From contig NZ_OY771647.1 of the NCBI RefSeq assembly GCF_963674925.1, positions 1,255,501 through 1,319,500 on the forward strand: 64,000 nt of DNA, given 5' to 3'. Shown here piece after piece: positions 45,233 through 53,753 of this stretch; position 1 is the stretch's first letter; every line of letters begins with the position of its first letter. The DNA comes from an uncultured Draconibacterium sp. (lineage in GTDB: Bacteria > Bacteroidota > Bacteroidia > Bacteroidales > Prolixibacteraceae). A program made the translations under genes and the position numbers. The notes under the pieces are model-generated. The model was given only the letters and a program-made list of their open reading frames with translations, did not search any database and was not told where the DNA came from.

Positions 45233-45922
45233 ATGAGCAGATTTTTAACAGCCTCGATTGGAAGGAAATTTGTGATGAGCCTCTCGGGATTATTCCTGGT
45301 AGTGTTTATTGCAGTCCACTTGGGCCTCAACTTATTACTGATTTTTGACAACAGCGGTGATTTGTTTAATCAGGGAGCTCACTTTATGGCTACTAATCCC
45401 CTGATTAAGATTATGGAACCCATCCTCGGATTGGGTTTTATCATTCACATTGTTTGGTCATTCTTCCTTGAGTATCAAAACTGGAAAGCACGCCCGGTTA
45501 AGTATGCGAAAAAGAACATGAGCGGAGCAAGCTCGTGGGCATCGCGTAACATGCTGGTTTTAGGCGGTTTGGTTTTGGTATTTCTTATCATCCACATTAT
45601 TAACTTCTTTGTAAAGATGAAGTTTACCGGTGATCCGCTTTTGGCGGAAGTTACCATCAACGGCGAACACATGCACAATGCGTACGCTTTGGTTTCTGCC
45701 GCTTTTATTAACAGCACAGTACTGGGTGTTTTCTACATTCTTGGTGGTGCTTTGCTGGGATTTCACCTGTCGCATGGTTTCTGGTCGGCTTTCCAAACCT
45801 TAGGTTTAAACAACAAACATTGGTTAAACCGCTGGAAAGTTATTGGTACGATTTACGCAATTCTTATTGCAGTGGGTTACGCCGTTATTCCACTTTATTT
45901 CATGTTAGGATTGTATAAATAA
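45233..45922 (+). CDS. sdhC: Succinate dehydrogenase/fumarate reductase cytochrome b subunit
   Basis: Membrane anchor with haem b that passes electrons between quinone and the flavoprotein, 229 residues. Five hydrophobic segments and conserved histidines (HLGLNLLLIF, IIHIVWSFFLEYQNWKARPVKY, HIINFFVKMKF, GFHLSHGFWSAFQTLGLNNKHW) identify the single-chain, two-haem type found in Bacteroidota. It heads the sdhCAB operon under a good promoter. Direction (succinate oxidation or fumarate reduction) cannot be told from sequence. Confidence 0.95.
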   Translation: MSRFLTASIGRKFVMSLSGLFLVVFIAVHLGLNLLLIFDNSGDLFNQGAHFMATNPLIKIMEPILGLGFIIHIVWSFFLEYQNWKARPVKYAKKNMSGASSWASRNMLVLGGLVLVFLIIHIINFFVKMKFTGDPLLAEVTINGEHMHNAYALVSAAFINSTVLGVFYILGGALLGFHLSHGFWSAFQTLGLNNKHWLNRWKVIGTIYAILIAVGYAVIPLYFMLGLYK

Positions 45923-45938
45923 AAAAGAGGAAAGAATT

Positions 45939-47879
45939 ATGAGCATTTTAGATAGTAAGATACCTGAAGGGCCGTTGGCAGAGAAGTGGAGCAAACACAA
46001 AGCTGCCATTAAAGTAGTGAGCCCTGCTAACAAGCGTAAATTAGAGATTATTGTTGTAGGTACCGGTTTAGGTGGTGCCTCGGCAGCTGCTTCATTAGCA
46101 GAATTAGGATACAAAGTTAAGGCATTTTGTTACCAGGACAGCCCGCGCCGTGCGCACTCTATTGCTGCACAGGGTGGTATTAATGCTGCAAAAAACTATC
46201 AGAACGATAACGACTCGGTTTACCGTTTGTTCTACGATACCATTAAAGGTGGCGACTACCGTGCACGTGAAGCTAACGTTTACCGTTTGGCCGAAGTTTC
46301 GCCAAATATTATCGACCAGTGTGTTGCACAGGGTGTACCTTTTGGCCGCGAATACGGTGGTTTGTTAGATAACCGTTCGTTTGGTGGTGTGTTGGTAAGC
46401 CGTACGTTCTACGCACGCGGGCAAACCGGTCAGCAGTTGTTAATTGGTGCTTACCAGGCATTAAACCGTCAGATTTCGAAAGGTGCCGTTGAAATGTACA
46501 ACCGCCACGAAATGCTGGATTTGGTTAAGATCGACGGAAAAGCCCGTGGTATTATCGCCCGCGACCTTGTTTCGGGCGAGATCAAACGTTTTGGTGCACA
46601 CGCCGTTGTTGTTGCAACCGGTGGTTACGGAAACGTATTCTTCCTGTCGACTAACGCAATGGGAAGTAACGGATCGGCAGCATGGCAATGTTACAAACGT
46701 GGTGCTTTGATGTCGAACCCATGTTTCGTACAAATTCACCCTACTTGTATACCTGTTCATGGCGATCAGCAATCGAAACTGACTTTGATGTCGGAGTCGT
46801 TGCGTAACGATGGTCGTGTTTGGGTACCAAAGAAAAAAGAAGATGCAGTAAAATTGCAGAAAGGTGAACTTCATCCGAACGATATTGCAGATGAGGATCG
46901 TGATTTTTACCTGGAAAGAAGATATCCTTCGTACGGTAACCTTGTACCTCGCGACGTTGCATCGCGTGCTGCAAAAGAACGTTGCGATGCCGGATTTGGT
47001 GTAAACTCGGAAGGTAAAGCAGTTTTCCTTGATTTTAAATATGCCATCGATCGTTTGGGTAAAAGTGTAATTGAAGCACGTTATGGAAACCTTTTCCAGA
47101 TGTACGAAAAGATTACCGATGTTGATCCTTATAAAGCGCCGATGATGATTTACCCGGCTATCCACTACTCAATGGGTGGTACCTGGGTTGATTACAACCT
47201 GATGACAACTGTTCCTGGTTTGTATTCAATTGGTGAAGCTAACTTCTCCGATCACGGTGCTAACCGCCTTGGAGCTTCGGCACTGATGCAAGGTTTGGCC
47301 GATGGATATTTCGTATTGCCATACACCATTGGTGATTATTTGGCTGATGAAATTATGACGCCTAAAGCCGACACAAACGCTCCTGAGTTTGCTGCGGTTG
47401 AAAAAGACGTAAAAGATCGTATCGAGAAATTATACAACATTAAAGGTTCGAAACCGGTTGACTATTTCCACAAAAAACTCGGACAGGTAATGTGGGATTA
47501 CGTAGGTATGGCCCGTAATGCTGAAGGTTTGCAAAAAGCCATCGAAATGATTAAGGAAATTCGTGAAGAATTCTGGAAAGACGTTCGTATTCCGGGAGAA
47601 TTGGATAACCTTAATCCTGAGTTGGAGAAAGCCGGTCGTGTTGCCGATTTCTTCGATATCGGTGAATTGATGGCTCGCGATGCACTCGACAGAAACGAAT
47701 CGTGTGGTGGACACTTCCGTGAAGAGTCGGCTACCGAAGAAGGTGAAGCAAAACGTAACGACGAAAAATTCACCTACGTATCGTGCTGGGAGTACAAAGG
47801 AGAGGGCGCAGAGCCGGATATGCATAAAGAAGATTTGGTATTTGAGAATGTGAAGCTTACGCAGCGTTCTTACAAATAA
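45939..47879 (+). CDS. sdhA: Succinate dehydrogenase/fumarate reductase flavoprotein subunit
   Basis: Catalytic FAD subunit, 646 residues. Dinucleotide fold VGTGLGGASAAASLAELGYKV (40-60); His73 in RRAHSIAAQGGINAAK is the covalent FAD residue; the active site has HPTCIPVHGDQQ and, at the C-terminal end, ESCGGHFREES. Length is that of the Bacteroidota/epsilon-type enzyme with its extended C-terminus. It follows sdhC by 16 bp. In the usual gene order sdhB comes next, but here a four-helix-bundle gene lies in the 476-bp gap between them. Confidence 0.97.
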   Translation: MSILDSKIPEGPLAEKWSKHKAAIKVVSPANKRKLEIIVVGTGLGGASAAASLAELGYKVKAFCYQDSPRRAHSIAAQGGINAAKNYQNDNDSVYRLFYDTIKGGDYRAREANVYRLAEVSPNIIDQCVAQGVPFGREYGGLLDNRSFGGVLVSRTFYARGQTGQQLLIGAYQALNRQISKGAVEMYNRHEMLDLVKIDGKARGIIARDLVSGEIKRFGAHAVVVATGGYGNVFFLSTNAMGSNGSAAWQCYKRGALMSNPCFVQIHPTCIPVHGDQQSKLTLMSESLRNDGRVWVPKKKEDAVKLQKGELHPNDIADEDRDFYLERRYPSYGNLVPRDVASRAAKERCDAGFGVNSEGKAVFLDFKYAIDRLGKSVIEARYGNLFQMYEKITDVDPYKAPMMIYPAIHYSMGGTWVDYNLMTTVPGLYSIGEANFSDHGANRLGASALMQGLADGYFVLPYTIGDYLADEIMTPKADTNAPEFAAVEKDVKDRIEKLYNIKGSKPVDYFHKKLGQVMWDYVGMARNAEGLQKAIEMIKEIREEFWKDVRIPGELDNLNPELEKAGRVADFFDIGELMARDALDRNESCGGHFREESATEEGEAKRNDEKFTYVSCWEYKGEGAEPDMHKEDLVFENVKLTQRSYK

Positions 47880-47892
47880 TTAAGAGAGTATA

Positions 47893-47903
47893 GAGTAGTG
47901 AGA
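47893..47903. repeat. Left inverted repeat of the four-helix-bundle cassette
   Basis: GAGTAGTGAGA, preceded by TATA, matches at 10 of 11 positions the reverse complement of 48315-48325 (GAGTAATGAGA). Confidence 0.5.
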
Positions 47904-47952
47904 AATTAGTATTGAGAAGAAGAAAGATCAGGAATCAATAAAAGCAAAGAAG

Positions 47953-48312
47953 ATGCATCAGTTTAAAGAATTGAAAGTTTGGCAAAAAGGAAGAGTTCTT
48001 GTAAAAGAAATTTACCAGGCAACTCACACATTTCCAAAAGATGAGCTTTTCGGTATCGTTTCACAAATGAGAAGGGCTGCTGTTTCAATTCCTGCAAACA
48101 TTGCTGAAGGTTGTGGAAGAAATAGCGACAAGGAATTGGGCCGTTTCTTAGACATTGCCAATGGTAGTGCATTTGAACTGGAAACTTTAGTGATTTTAAG
48201 TCTTGATTTAGAGTATCTTTCTCAAAACAAATTCGAAGAGTTTGATGCAAAACTTAATGAAGTCCAAAAGATGATTTTTGGTTTAAAGCAATCATTAAAA
48301 ATTCACGATTAA
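47953..48312 (+). CDS. Four-helix bundle protein (23S rRNA intervening-sequence type, S23 family)
   Basis: 119 residues with the family signatures LKVWQKGRVLVKEIYQATHTFPKDELFGIVSQMRRAAVSIPANIAEGCGR, then FLDIANGSAFELETLVILSLDLEYL. Such proteins are found within 23S rRNA inserts and, often, alone in genomes; their function is unknown and a nucleic-acid-binding role is suspected. Here it interrupts sdhA and sdhB in the operon and has imperfect inverted repeats about 60 bp before and just after the gene (47893-47903 and 48315-48325). It is probably translated from the sdh transcript. Confidence 0.93.
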   Translation: MHQFKELKVWQKGRVLVKEIYQATHTFPKDELFGIVSQMRRAAVSIPANIAEGCGRNSDKELGRFLDIANGSAFELETLVILSLDLEYLSQNKFEEFDAKLNEVQKMIFGLKQSLKIHD

Positions 48313-48314
48313 GG

Positions 48315-48325
48315 TCTCATTACTC
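48315..48325. repeat. Right inverted repeat of the four-helix-bundle cassette
   Basis: TCTCATTACTC, the inverted partner of 47893-47903, begins two bases after the stop codon; TATCTATA follows it as TATAGA does on the other side. Confidence 0.5.
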
Positions 48326-48355
48326 ATATCTATAAATCTAAAAATCTAGAATAAA

Positions 48356-49117
48356 ATGGCTGATAAGATTCTAAAAAAACTCAAAATAAAAGTTTGGCGT
48401 CAAAAGAATGCCAAATCAAAAGGTAAATTCGAAACATATACAATCGAAAATATCTCAACCGGGTCTTCTTTCCTTGAAATGATGGATATCCTGAATTTCC
48501 AGCTTATTGAAGAAGGAATCGACCCAATTGCTTTCGACCACGATTGCCGCGAAGGTATCTGTGGTACTTGTAGTCTGTACATTAATGGCCGCCCACACGG
48601 ACCAGACACTGAGGTAACTACCTGCCAGTTGCACATGCGTAAGTTCAAAGATGGCGAAACCATTGTTATTGAGCCTTGGCGTGCACGTGCTTTCCCTGTA
48701 ATTAAAGACCTTGTGGTTGACCGTACCGCTTTCGAGAAAATTCTTCAGGCTGGTGGTTTCGTATCGGTAAATACCGGTGGTGTTCCTGATGCCAACACAA
48801 TTCCTATTCCGAAAGACGATGCTGAAGAATCAATGGATGCAGCAGCATGTATTGGTTGTGGTGCTTGTGTGGCAGCTTGTAAAAACTCGTCGGCGATGTT
48901 GTTTGTTTCGGCAAAAGTTTCGCACCTGGCAAAATTGCCACAGGGAAAAGTTGAAGCTGCAAGCCGTGCGAAAAACATGGTATCGAAAATGGATGAACTT
49001 GGTTTTGGTGGATGTACCAATACGCAGGCTTGCGAGGCCGAGTGTCCGAAGAGTATTTCCATTACAAACATTGCACGTTTGAACCGCGAATACCTGAAAG
49101 CAAGAATTAGCGAATAA
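48356..49117 (+). CDS. sdhB: Succinate dehydrogenase/fumarate reductase iron-sulfur subunit
   Basis: Electron relay between FAD and cytochrome b, 253 residues. The [2Fe-2S] ligands are Cys64, 69, 72 and 90 in CREGICGTC...TTC; the C-terminal clusters use Cys165, 168, 171, 175 (CIGCGACVAAC) and Cys220, 226, 230 (CTNTQACEAEC). All cluster cysteines are present. It is the last gene of the operon; a hairpin terminator follows after about 20 bp. The start is the ATG at 48356, 43 bp after the four-helix-bundle gene. Confidence 0.97.
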   Translation: MADKILKKLKIKVWRQKNAKSKGKFETYTIENISTGSSFLEMMDILNFQLIEEGIDPIAFDHDCREGICGTCSLYINGRPHGPDTEVTTCQLHMRKFKDGETIVIEPWRARAFPVIKDLVVDRTAFEKILQAGGFVSVNTGGVPDANTIPIPKDDAEESMDAAACIGCGACVAACKNSSAMLFVSAKVSHLAKLPQGKVEAASRAKNMVSKMDELGFGGCTNTQACEAECPKSISITNIARLNREYLKARISE

Positions 49118-49139
49118 AAAAATTCAAGCTATAGTTTTG

Positions 49140-49172
49140 AAAAGCCTTCTCAGTTTCTGGGGAGGCTTTTTT
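49140..49172 (+). terminator. Terminator of the sdh operon
   Basis: AAAGCCTT and GAGGCTTT (with a wobble pair) enclose a loop of about 13 nt and are followed by a T-rich run. Confidence 0.75.
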
Positions 49173-49487
49173 GTTTTAAGCTTAGTCGTTCAATTTTATT
49201 TCTCAATCGATCAAGCTATTTTCCCTTTGTAAGGGAAAATGTCTACAGTTGAGCTTGCGAAATCCCATACTTTACGTCGGGAACAAAAGGGTAGAGGACA
49301 GCTATTTTAAATTTAGAAAACTTTACCCCTAGCCCTGCCGGGGACTACCCTTTCTAAACAAATATTTTACGCCCCATTTCTAATTGAAGGTTAATATATG
49401 AGGCGCCTGCCTACCGTCAGGCAGGCATGACACGTTTAATTTTCAATTAGCTTTTGCATTTGCGCCTTTTCTAATGCTTAACATTAA

Positions 49488-49531
49488 CCCCGGGCGACAC
49501 TTTCGCCATCCGGCGGTTCGTTTGCCCGGGG
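49488..49531. repeat. Dispersed G/C palindrome (AGCCC/GGGC family)
   Basis: CCCCGGGC (49488-49495) and GCCCGGGG (49524-49531), flanked by TTAA and CTAA, form an inverted repeat with a 28-nt loop. Similar in form to 10973-10997 and 49620-49658. Confidence 0.6.
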
Positions 49532-49619
49532 CTAAATTATTACGGACTTTCAGCCCTATGATATATTTTCTGTTGGCTAATAGTAAAAAATAGAGCGCTG
49601 AAAGTGCGTTTTATTATAG

Positions 49620-49658
49620 CCCAGGGCAAAGTAATTCAGCGAATTACGTCGCCCTGGG
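49620..49658. repeat. Two-part hairpin of the AGCCC/GGGC repeat family
   Basis: CCCAGGGC (49620-49627) pairs with GCCCTGGG (49651-49658), and inside GTAATTC (49631-49637) pairs with GAATTAC (49641-49647) round the loop AGC. Only 3+3 unpaired bases separate the two stems. Confidence 0.7.
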
Positions 49659-49979
49659 TTAGGATAATTTGATTTGAATCGTCCGGCGAAAGAAAATGAA
49701 CGAAGCTAATTGGTTCTTCTGGACGAAATTTAACGGCAATATCCATAAAAAGCATTTTAAATGTTCACCTTTCATTTAGGTTTTGATTTTATTTTTTGTT
49801 TCTAACCCTGTTAACTTCTTGCGAAGATAGAGACTGAAAGGTATTAAAATAAGGCCGTTCGCTAAAAGCAGCCTCCCGTTTTTCGCATTAATAAACAACC
49901 AGATGTGCATAAGTACAAGGGCGAACACATGAATTCCCCATGTACAATCCATAACTTCGCATAAACACAAAGGAACATT

Positions 49980-50717
49980 ATGCCATACAGACGTTTACCC
50001 ACAACGGATAAAGCCAGAATACGCGCACTTAACGCAGCGCTGGCAAAGGTGATTAAGAATGAACATAAACTGGCATTCTCCAATCATTCGGTTGAAGAAC
50101 TTCAAAATGTAAAAAATAATTTTGAGAATCACCTTACGCAATACGAGTTAGACACACGCCTTCAGTCGGAAAATATAAAAGAGTACAAAGAAGCTTTTGA
50201 CCGGGCTAAAATGTACGTCTCGCATTTTATACAGGTTCTGCAGTTTGCATCGGAACGCGGTGAAATTAACGGCGGAATTAAGTATTACGGAAATCTGGCA
50301 TCTTTTGAAGGAAAAGTGCCGCCACTAAACACCGAGGAAGATATAATTGAGTGGGGTAAAATTATGGTGGAAGGCGAGCAAAAGCGTAAACAAAATGGTG
50401 GAAGTGCCATTTACAATCCATCAATTGCTCTCGTAAAATTTAAGGTGGAAGAATTACATGATGCTTCCGTATTTCAGCAAACCTTAAAACGAAATACTTT
50501 ACGCTCGTTCGATAAAATGCAGAAACTGCGTAAGATTACCAACGACTTTATAAGCAAGCTGTGGACAGAGATTGAAGAGAGCCTTGAGGTGGAATCACCA
50601 AAAGCGAAACGTCAACTGGCACAGGAATATGGTATTGTTTATGTATTTCGCCGTAACGAGAAGAAAAAGCTTTCGGCAGAAGAAATGCAGACCGATCTCT
50701 TATTTGAATTTGCTTAA
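49980..50717 (+). CDS. Hypothetical protein, predicted coiled coil
   Basis: 245 residues, soluble, charged, no signal peptide. It begins with PYRRLPTTDKARIRALNAALAK, which reads like a small basic helix, then a long helical region rich in Lys/Glu/Gln (about 20-110: HSVEELQNVKNNFENHLTQYELDTRLQSENIKEYKEAF), and ends with EYGIVYVFRRNEKKKLS. A good ribosome site (AGGA, 49971-49974) precedes the ATG. I do not recognise the family, although conserved proteins of this look occur in Bacteroidota. It stands alone between a repeat-rich gap and a terminator. Confidence 0.75.
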   Translation: MPYRRLPTTDKARIRALNAALAKVIKNEHKLAFSNHSVEELQNVKNNFENHLTQYELDTRLQSENIKEYKEAFDRAKMYVSHFIQVLQFASERGEINGGIKYYGNLASFEGKVPPLNTEEDIIEWGKIMVEGEQKRKQNGGSAIYNPSIALVKFKVEELHDASVFQQTLKRNTLRSFDKMQKLRKITNDFISKLWTEIEESLEVESPKAKRQLAQEYGIVYVFRRNEKKKLSAEEMQTDLLFEFA

Positions 50718-50744
50718 AGAATAATTATTGTATTGATATTTTAG

Positions 50745-50780
50745 ATCCCGGGTTGGTGAAAACTGATCCGGGATTTTTTT
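50745..50780 (+). terminator. Terminator after the 49980-50717 gene
   Basis: ATCCCGG (50745-50751) and CCGGGAT (50768-50774) close a 16-nt loop, followed by seven T. Confidence 0.8.
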
Positions 50781-50962
50781 ATACAAGAATTTCTTTTCCT
50801 GAAAGTTTGAGAAGAGAATACAGTTACTTACCATAAGAAATATGCTTTTGCCTTATCAGGCTGATTATTCGCTGCCGGCTTAGCCCAAACAGGCCTGCGG
50901 CAGCAATTATAAACTTTAGAATTCTAAGAGTAATCCTCCGAATTTCACAGGTGGTTCATTAT

Positions 50963-51892
50963 TTATACAGGTATTTCTTTTCCTGCATTGTGTCGTTTCA
51001 GCATCAGCAGAAAGACAAGTGTTAGTGCAAGGCTGATTCCGGCCATGTAATAACTGTCAGCGGTAGACCCGATTTCTTCATATTGCGGATTCATCAGGCC
51101 GTTATTTATAAAGTACATGGCAATTACGGCAATGGCGTTATTCAGGAAATGGGCAATTATAGGCAACCACATCGAGCCGCTCCAAACCAGCAGATAGCCA
51201 AACAAAGCACCAAGCAAAACACGCGGGACAAAACCATAAAACTGCATGTGCAAAGCGCTGAAAAGTATCGCCGAAATCCAGATTCCCCAATGGTGACTGC
51301 GCGTCATTTTGCTAAAAATCTTCTGAATAACTCCACGGAACAAAAGCTCTTCGCCAACTGCAGGTAGCAATGCAACCATAAACACGTTAAAGGCAAGTCC
51401 GCCAATGGTTTTTACATTCAAAAAGGCTTTGGTAATTTCGGCGGCATTTTCTTCGGCGTTACGCATCCATTCTTCCACACCCGATAGCCACTCGGGGAAA
51501 CTCATGTTGCTGTTCAGTTCTCCGATAAGGTTAATAAGCGGAGCGGCAAAAAACATCATTACAACAACCAGAATTACACTTTGCGAATTGAAGGTTTTAT
51601 CGAGATAAAGGTATTCATTTGATTTCCCGTGAAACAGGTAGCCTAAAATAAACGGAGGAACGATAAAAAAGCCGATCGCCTGAACAACCTGGATGAATTT
51701 ATACAGGTTAATAATATTTTGTGGCGTTTCAGAATTTATGGAGGGAAGGTGCAAGACAGTGTTGAATCCCCAGATTGGAATGGCCACACCAAGCGACAAT
51801 ACAAAGAAGATTAAAATGCTGGCCACCACAACAAATGCGGCAAAGAATAATTGCGAGAAGGGTTTCAGATCTCTGAATGCAGTAAATTCCAT
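50963..51892 (-). CDS. CPBP-family intramembrane glutamic endopeptidase
   Basis: Membrane protease of the CAAX-prenyl-protease/bacteriocin-processing (Abi) type, 309 residues with about seven or eight membrane segments. The catalytic motifs are complete: Glu181-Glu182...Arg186 in GEELLFRG, His215 in SALHMQF and His248...Asn252 in AHFLNN. The substrate is unknown. It is a single gene facing the 49980 gene; a repeat element lies upstream (51993-52058). Confidence 0.92.
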   Translation of the reverse strand: MEFTAFRDLKPFSQLFFAAFVVVASILIFFVLSLGVAIPIWGFNTVLHLPSINSETPQNIINLYKFIQVVQAIGFFIVPPFILGYLFHGKSNEYLYLDKTFNSQSVILVVVMMFFAAPLINLIGELNSNMSFPEWLSGVEEWMRNAEENAAEITKAFLNVKTIGGLAFNVFMVALLPAVGEELLFRGVIQKIFSKMTRSHHWGIWISAILFSALHMQFYGFVPRVLLGALFGYLLVWSGSMWLPIIAHFLNNAIAVIAMYFINNGLMNPQYEEIGSTADSYYMAGISLALTLVFLLMLKRHNAGKEIPV

Positions 51893-51992
51893 TTTTGAAA
51901 ATGTTTAGGGCAAAGATAATTTTTATTGAGAAACCCTGCTGTTACAATCAATTGTACTTATAAAGGTTGCAAAAGTTGAGTGAGATTTATAA

Positions 51993-52058
51993 GACCCCAC
52001 TTAACTTTTCGCCAGTTGGCGGGGAGTAATTGTCCCCCTTTGGGGGATTTAGGGGGTC
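51993..52058. repeat. Dispersed 66-bp palindrome-containing repeat, copy 1
   Basis: Bounded by GACCCC and GGGGTC. It contains CGCCAGTTGGCG and TCCCCCTTTGGGGGA then TTTAGGGGG. Its reverse complement lines up along the full length with 54824-54887 (CCCCTAAATCCCC...AAGGGG...CGCCAnyTGGCG...GGGGTC). Confidence 0.75.
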
Positions 52059-52111
52059 GAAATGATTAAGATACAATTTCAACTTTTGACAATTTTATCT
52101 TAGACCAATCT

Positions 52112-52819
52112 CTATAATTCCCTGATTTTAATATTCCGGAATATAGTTAATCCACCATGATCCTGCAGCCCAATATGGCCGGTTTTAGCCATGCCGTAGT
52201 CGGGTGCATCTGCCCACTTGCCAGCAGCTTTATTTTGCAGCCATTGGTCGGTCCATAGTTCATATTCCACTACTTTGGTGCCGTTTAGCCAGTGTTCAAC
52301 GTGGGGGCCGTTAACAATTATTCGGGTGGTGTTCCATTCTTCAATCGGTTTTACTTTTGCATTTTTAGGTGCATTCATACCGTAGTTGGCGCCTGAACGC
52401 TGCCAGGCTTCCAGATTGTCAGGCCATCCATTGTCGTCTATCAACTGGTATTCCGGGCCCGATTCATAAATGACGTCTGTAAGTCCTTCCTGAACGTGAT
52501 AAAAAACACCCGAGTTACTTTCCGGTGTTACTTTCCACTCCAGGAACAATTCAAAATTGGTGTATTGTTTTTTAGTTACAATGTCGCCGCCATGGTCCGC
52601 CCCGACGCCTGAATTGTGCAATTCGCCGTTAATTACCTTCCATCCGGTAACTGCGCCTCCGTTAAAAGTTTTCCAGTTGTTGGTGGTTTTACCGTCGAAC
52701 AGCAATTCCCAGCCGTCTTCAATTTCTTGTTTTGTTAAGGTGTTATTGCTTTTTCCCGTCGAACAGGACGCAAAAATAAATGCGACAAACATTGCGAGCA
52801 AAAGGGAACTATTTTTCAT
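52112..52819 (-). CDS. DUF1080 lipoprotein (3-keto-disaccharide hydrolase-type)
   Basis: 235 residues with lipobox Cys19 (FIFASC). The DUF1080 concanavalin-like fold is evident: GWELLFDGKTTNNWKTFNG, GDIVTKKQYTNFELFLEWKVTPESNSGVFYHVQEG, GPEYQLIDDNGW, WNTTRIIVNGPHVEHWLNGTKVVEYE, and the end KTGHIGLQDHGGLTIFRNIKIREL. Relatives in Bacteroidota hydrolyse 3-keto-glycosides made by oxidoreductases. Here it is alone, 30 kb from the exported oxidoreductase operon. Activity is inferred from the family. Confidence 0.9.
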   Translation of the reverse strand: MKNSSLLLAMFVAFIFASCSTGKSNNTLTKQEIEDGWELLFDGKTTNNWKTFNGGAVTGWKVINGELHNSGVGADHGGDIVTKKQYTNFELFLEWKVTPESNSGVFYHVQEGLTDVIYESGPEYQLIDDNGWPDNLEAWQRSGANYGMNAPKNAKVKPIEEWNTTRIIVNGPHVEHWLNGTKVVEYELWTDQWLQNKAAGKWADAPDYGMAKTGHIGLQDHGGLTIFRNIKIREL

Positions 52820-52958
52820 CTTTCGTTTTTTTTTGACTTAGGTTATAGATTGTAAATGTACAAAATCAGTGGCAATCAAAACGATAAGTGAATTGTTTTT
52901 GGAGATCGGTAGAAATTCCCTCAATTCGGTTAACTTTAAGGAAACAAAATAATAAAGC

Positions 52959-53753
52959 GTGGATGTCAACAAATCAATAATCGGGATGGTGCATGTAGGA
53001 GCATTGCCGGGCACTCCCAAAAACCGCCTCACCATACCGGAAATTATTAAAGCTGCTATCAGCGATGCACAGAAACTCGAGCAAGGCGGGATGGATGCCA
53101 TTATGATCGAGAACATGCACGACCGGCCATACCTGAACCGTAAAGTGGGCCCCGAAATTGTGGCTGCAATGACGGCTATTGCAACAAAACTGAGGCAGGA
53201 GGTTTCGCTGCCTCTGGGAATACAGATTTTGGCAGGAGCCAACAAACAGGCGCTGGCCGTTGCTCATGCTGCCGGTTTCGATTTTATCCGGGCCGAAGGA
53301 TTTGTATTTGGGCATTTGGCCGATGAGGGAATGATGAACAGCGATGCAGCAGAACTTTTGCGCTACAGGAAACGAATAGGAGCCGACAATATTAAAATAT
53401 GGACTGATATTAAAAAGAAACACTCATCGCATGCCATTTCTGCCGATGTTTCGATTTGTGATATGGCGAAAGCTGCCGGGTTCTTTTTAGCCGATGGGGT
53501 TATTGTTACCGGAAATGCAACGGGCGAAGAAGCATCGATAAAGGATGTGCAGGCTGTTGTTGAGGCGGTTCGGTTGCCGGTGCTGATTGGCTCAGGAATT
53601 ACAGTGCAAAATATTGCAGGTTTCTGGTCGTATGCCGACGCTTTTATTGTTGGGTCATTTTTTAAATACGACGGCAACTGGCAAAATGATGTGGAACTGG
53701 AAAGAGTTCAGTCGTTTATGAGCCGGGTGAAGCATCTTCGAAACAATTATTGA
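52959..53753 (+). CDS. BtpA/SgcQ-family TIM-barrel protein
   Basis: 264 residues, cytoplasmic. IGMVHVGALPGTPKNRL at the start, GGMDAIMIENMHDRPYL, FDFIRAEGFVFGHLADEGMMNSDAAELLRYRK, and VIVTGNATGEEASIKDVQAV...VLIGSGITVQNI identify the BtpA/SgcQ family (named for a photosystem I biogenesis factor, but in heterotrophs found with sugar or nucleoside metabolism). The start is probably the GTG at 52959; an ATG at 52963 is out of frame and stops at once, and the ATG at 52986 would cut into the first strand. Function unknown. Confidence 0.88.
   Translation: MDVNKSIIGMVHVGALPGTPKNRLTIPEIIKAAISDAQKLEQGGMDAIMIENMHDRPYLNRKVGPEIVAAMTAIATKLRQEVSLPLGIQILAGANKQALAVAHAAGFDFIRAEGFVFGHLADEGMMNSDAAELLRYRKRIGADNIKIWTDIKKKHSSHAISADVSICDMAKAAGFFLADGVIVTGNATGEEASIKDVQAVVEAVRLPVLIGSGITVQNIAGFWSYADAFIVGSFFKYDGNWQNDVELERVQSFMSRVKHLRNNY

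Larger units (their letters stand above)
49118..49979. other. Gap rich in palindromic repeats, no gene
   Basis: Besides the sdh terminator, this 862-bp gap holds a perfect 8-bp-arm hairpin GCCTGCCT / AGGCAGGC (49405-49426), CCCCGGGC / GCCCGGGG (49488-49531), and a long two-part hairpin (49620-49658). No convincing coding sequence; a hydrophobic 64-codon frame on the minus strand at 49776-49970 has no family support. Confidence 0.6.

Noticed and set aside
46461..47165. Long antisense frame (234 codons) within sdhA
   Set aside because: It is a mirror of strongly biased codons in sdhA and has no family features.
49776..49970. Hydrophobic 64-codon frame on the minus strand
   Set aside because: It might be a small membrane protein, but it has no ribosome site or known relative and lies within a repeat-rich gap. 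Not supported enough to call.
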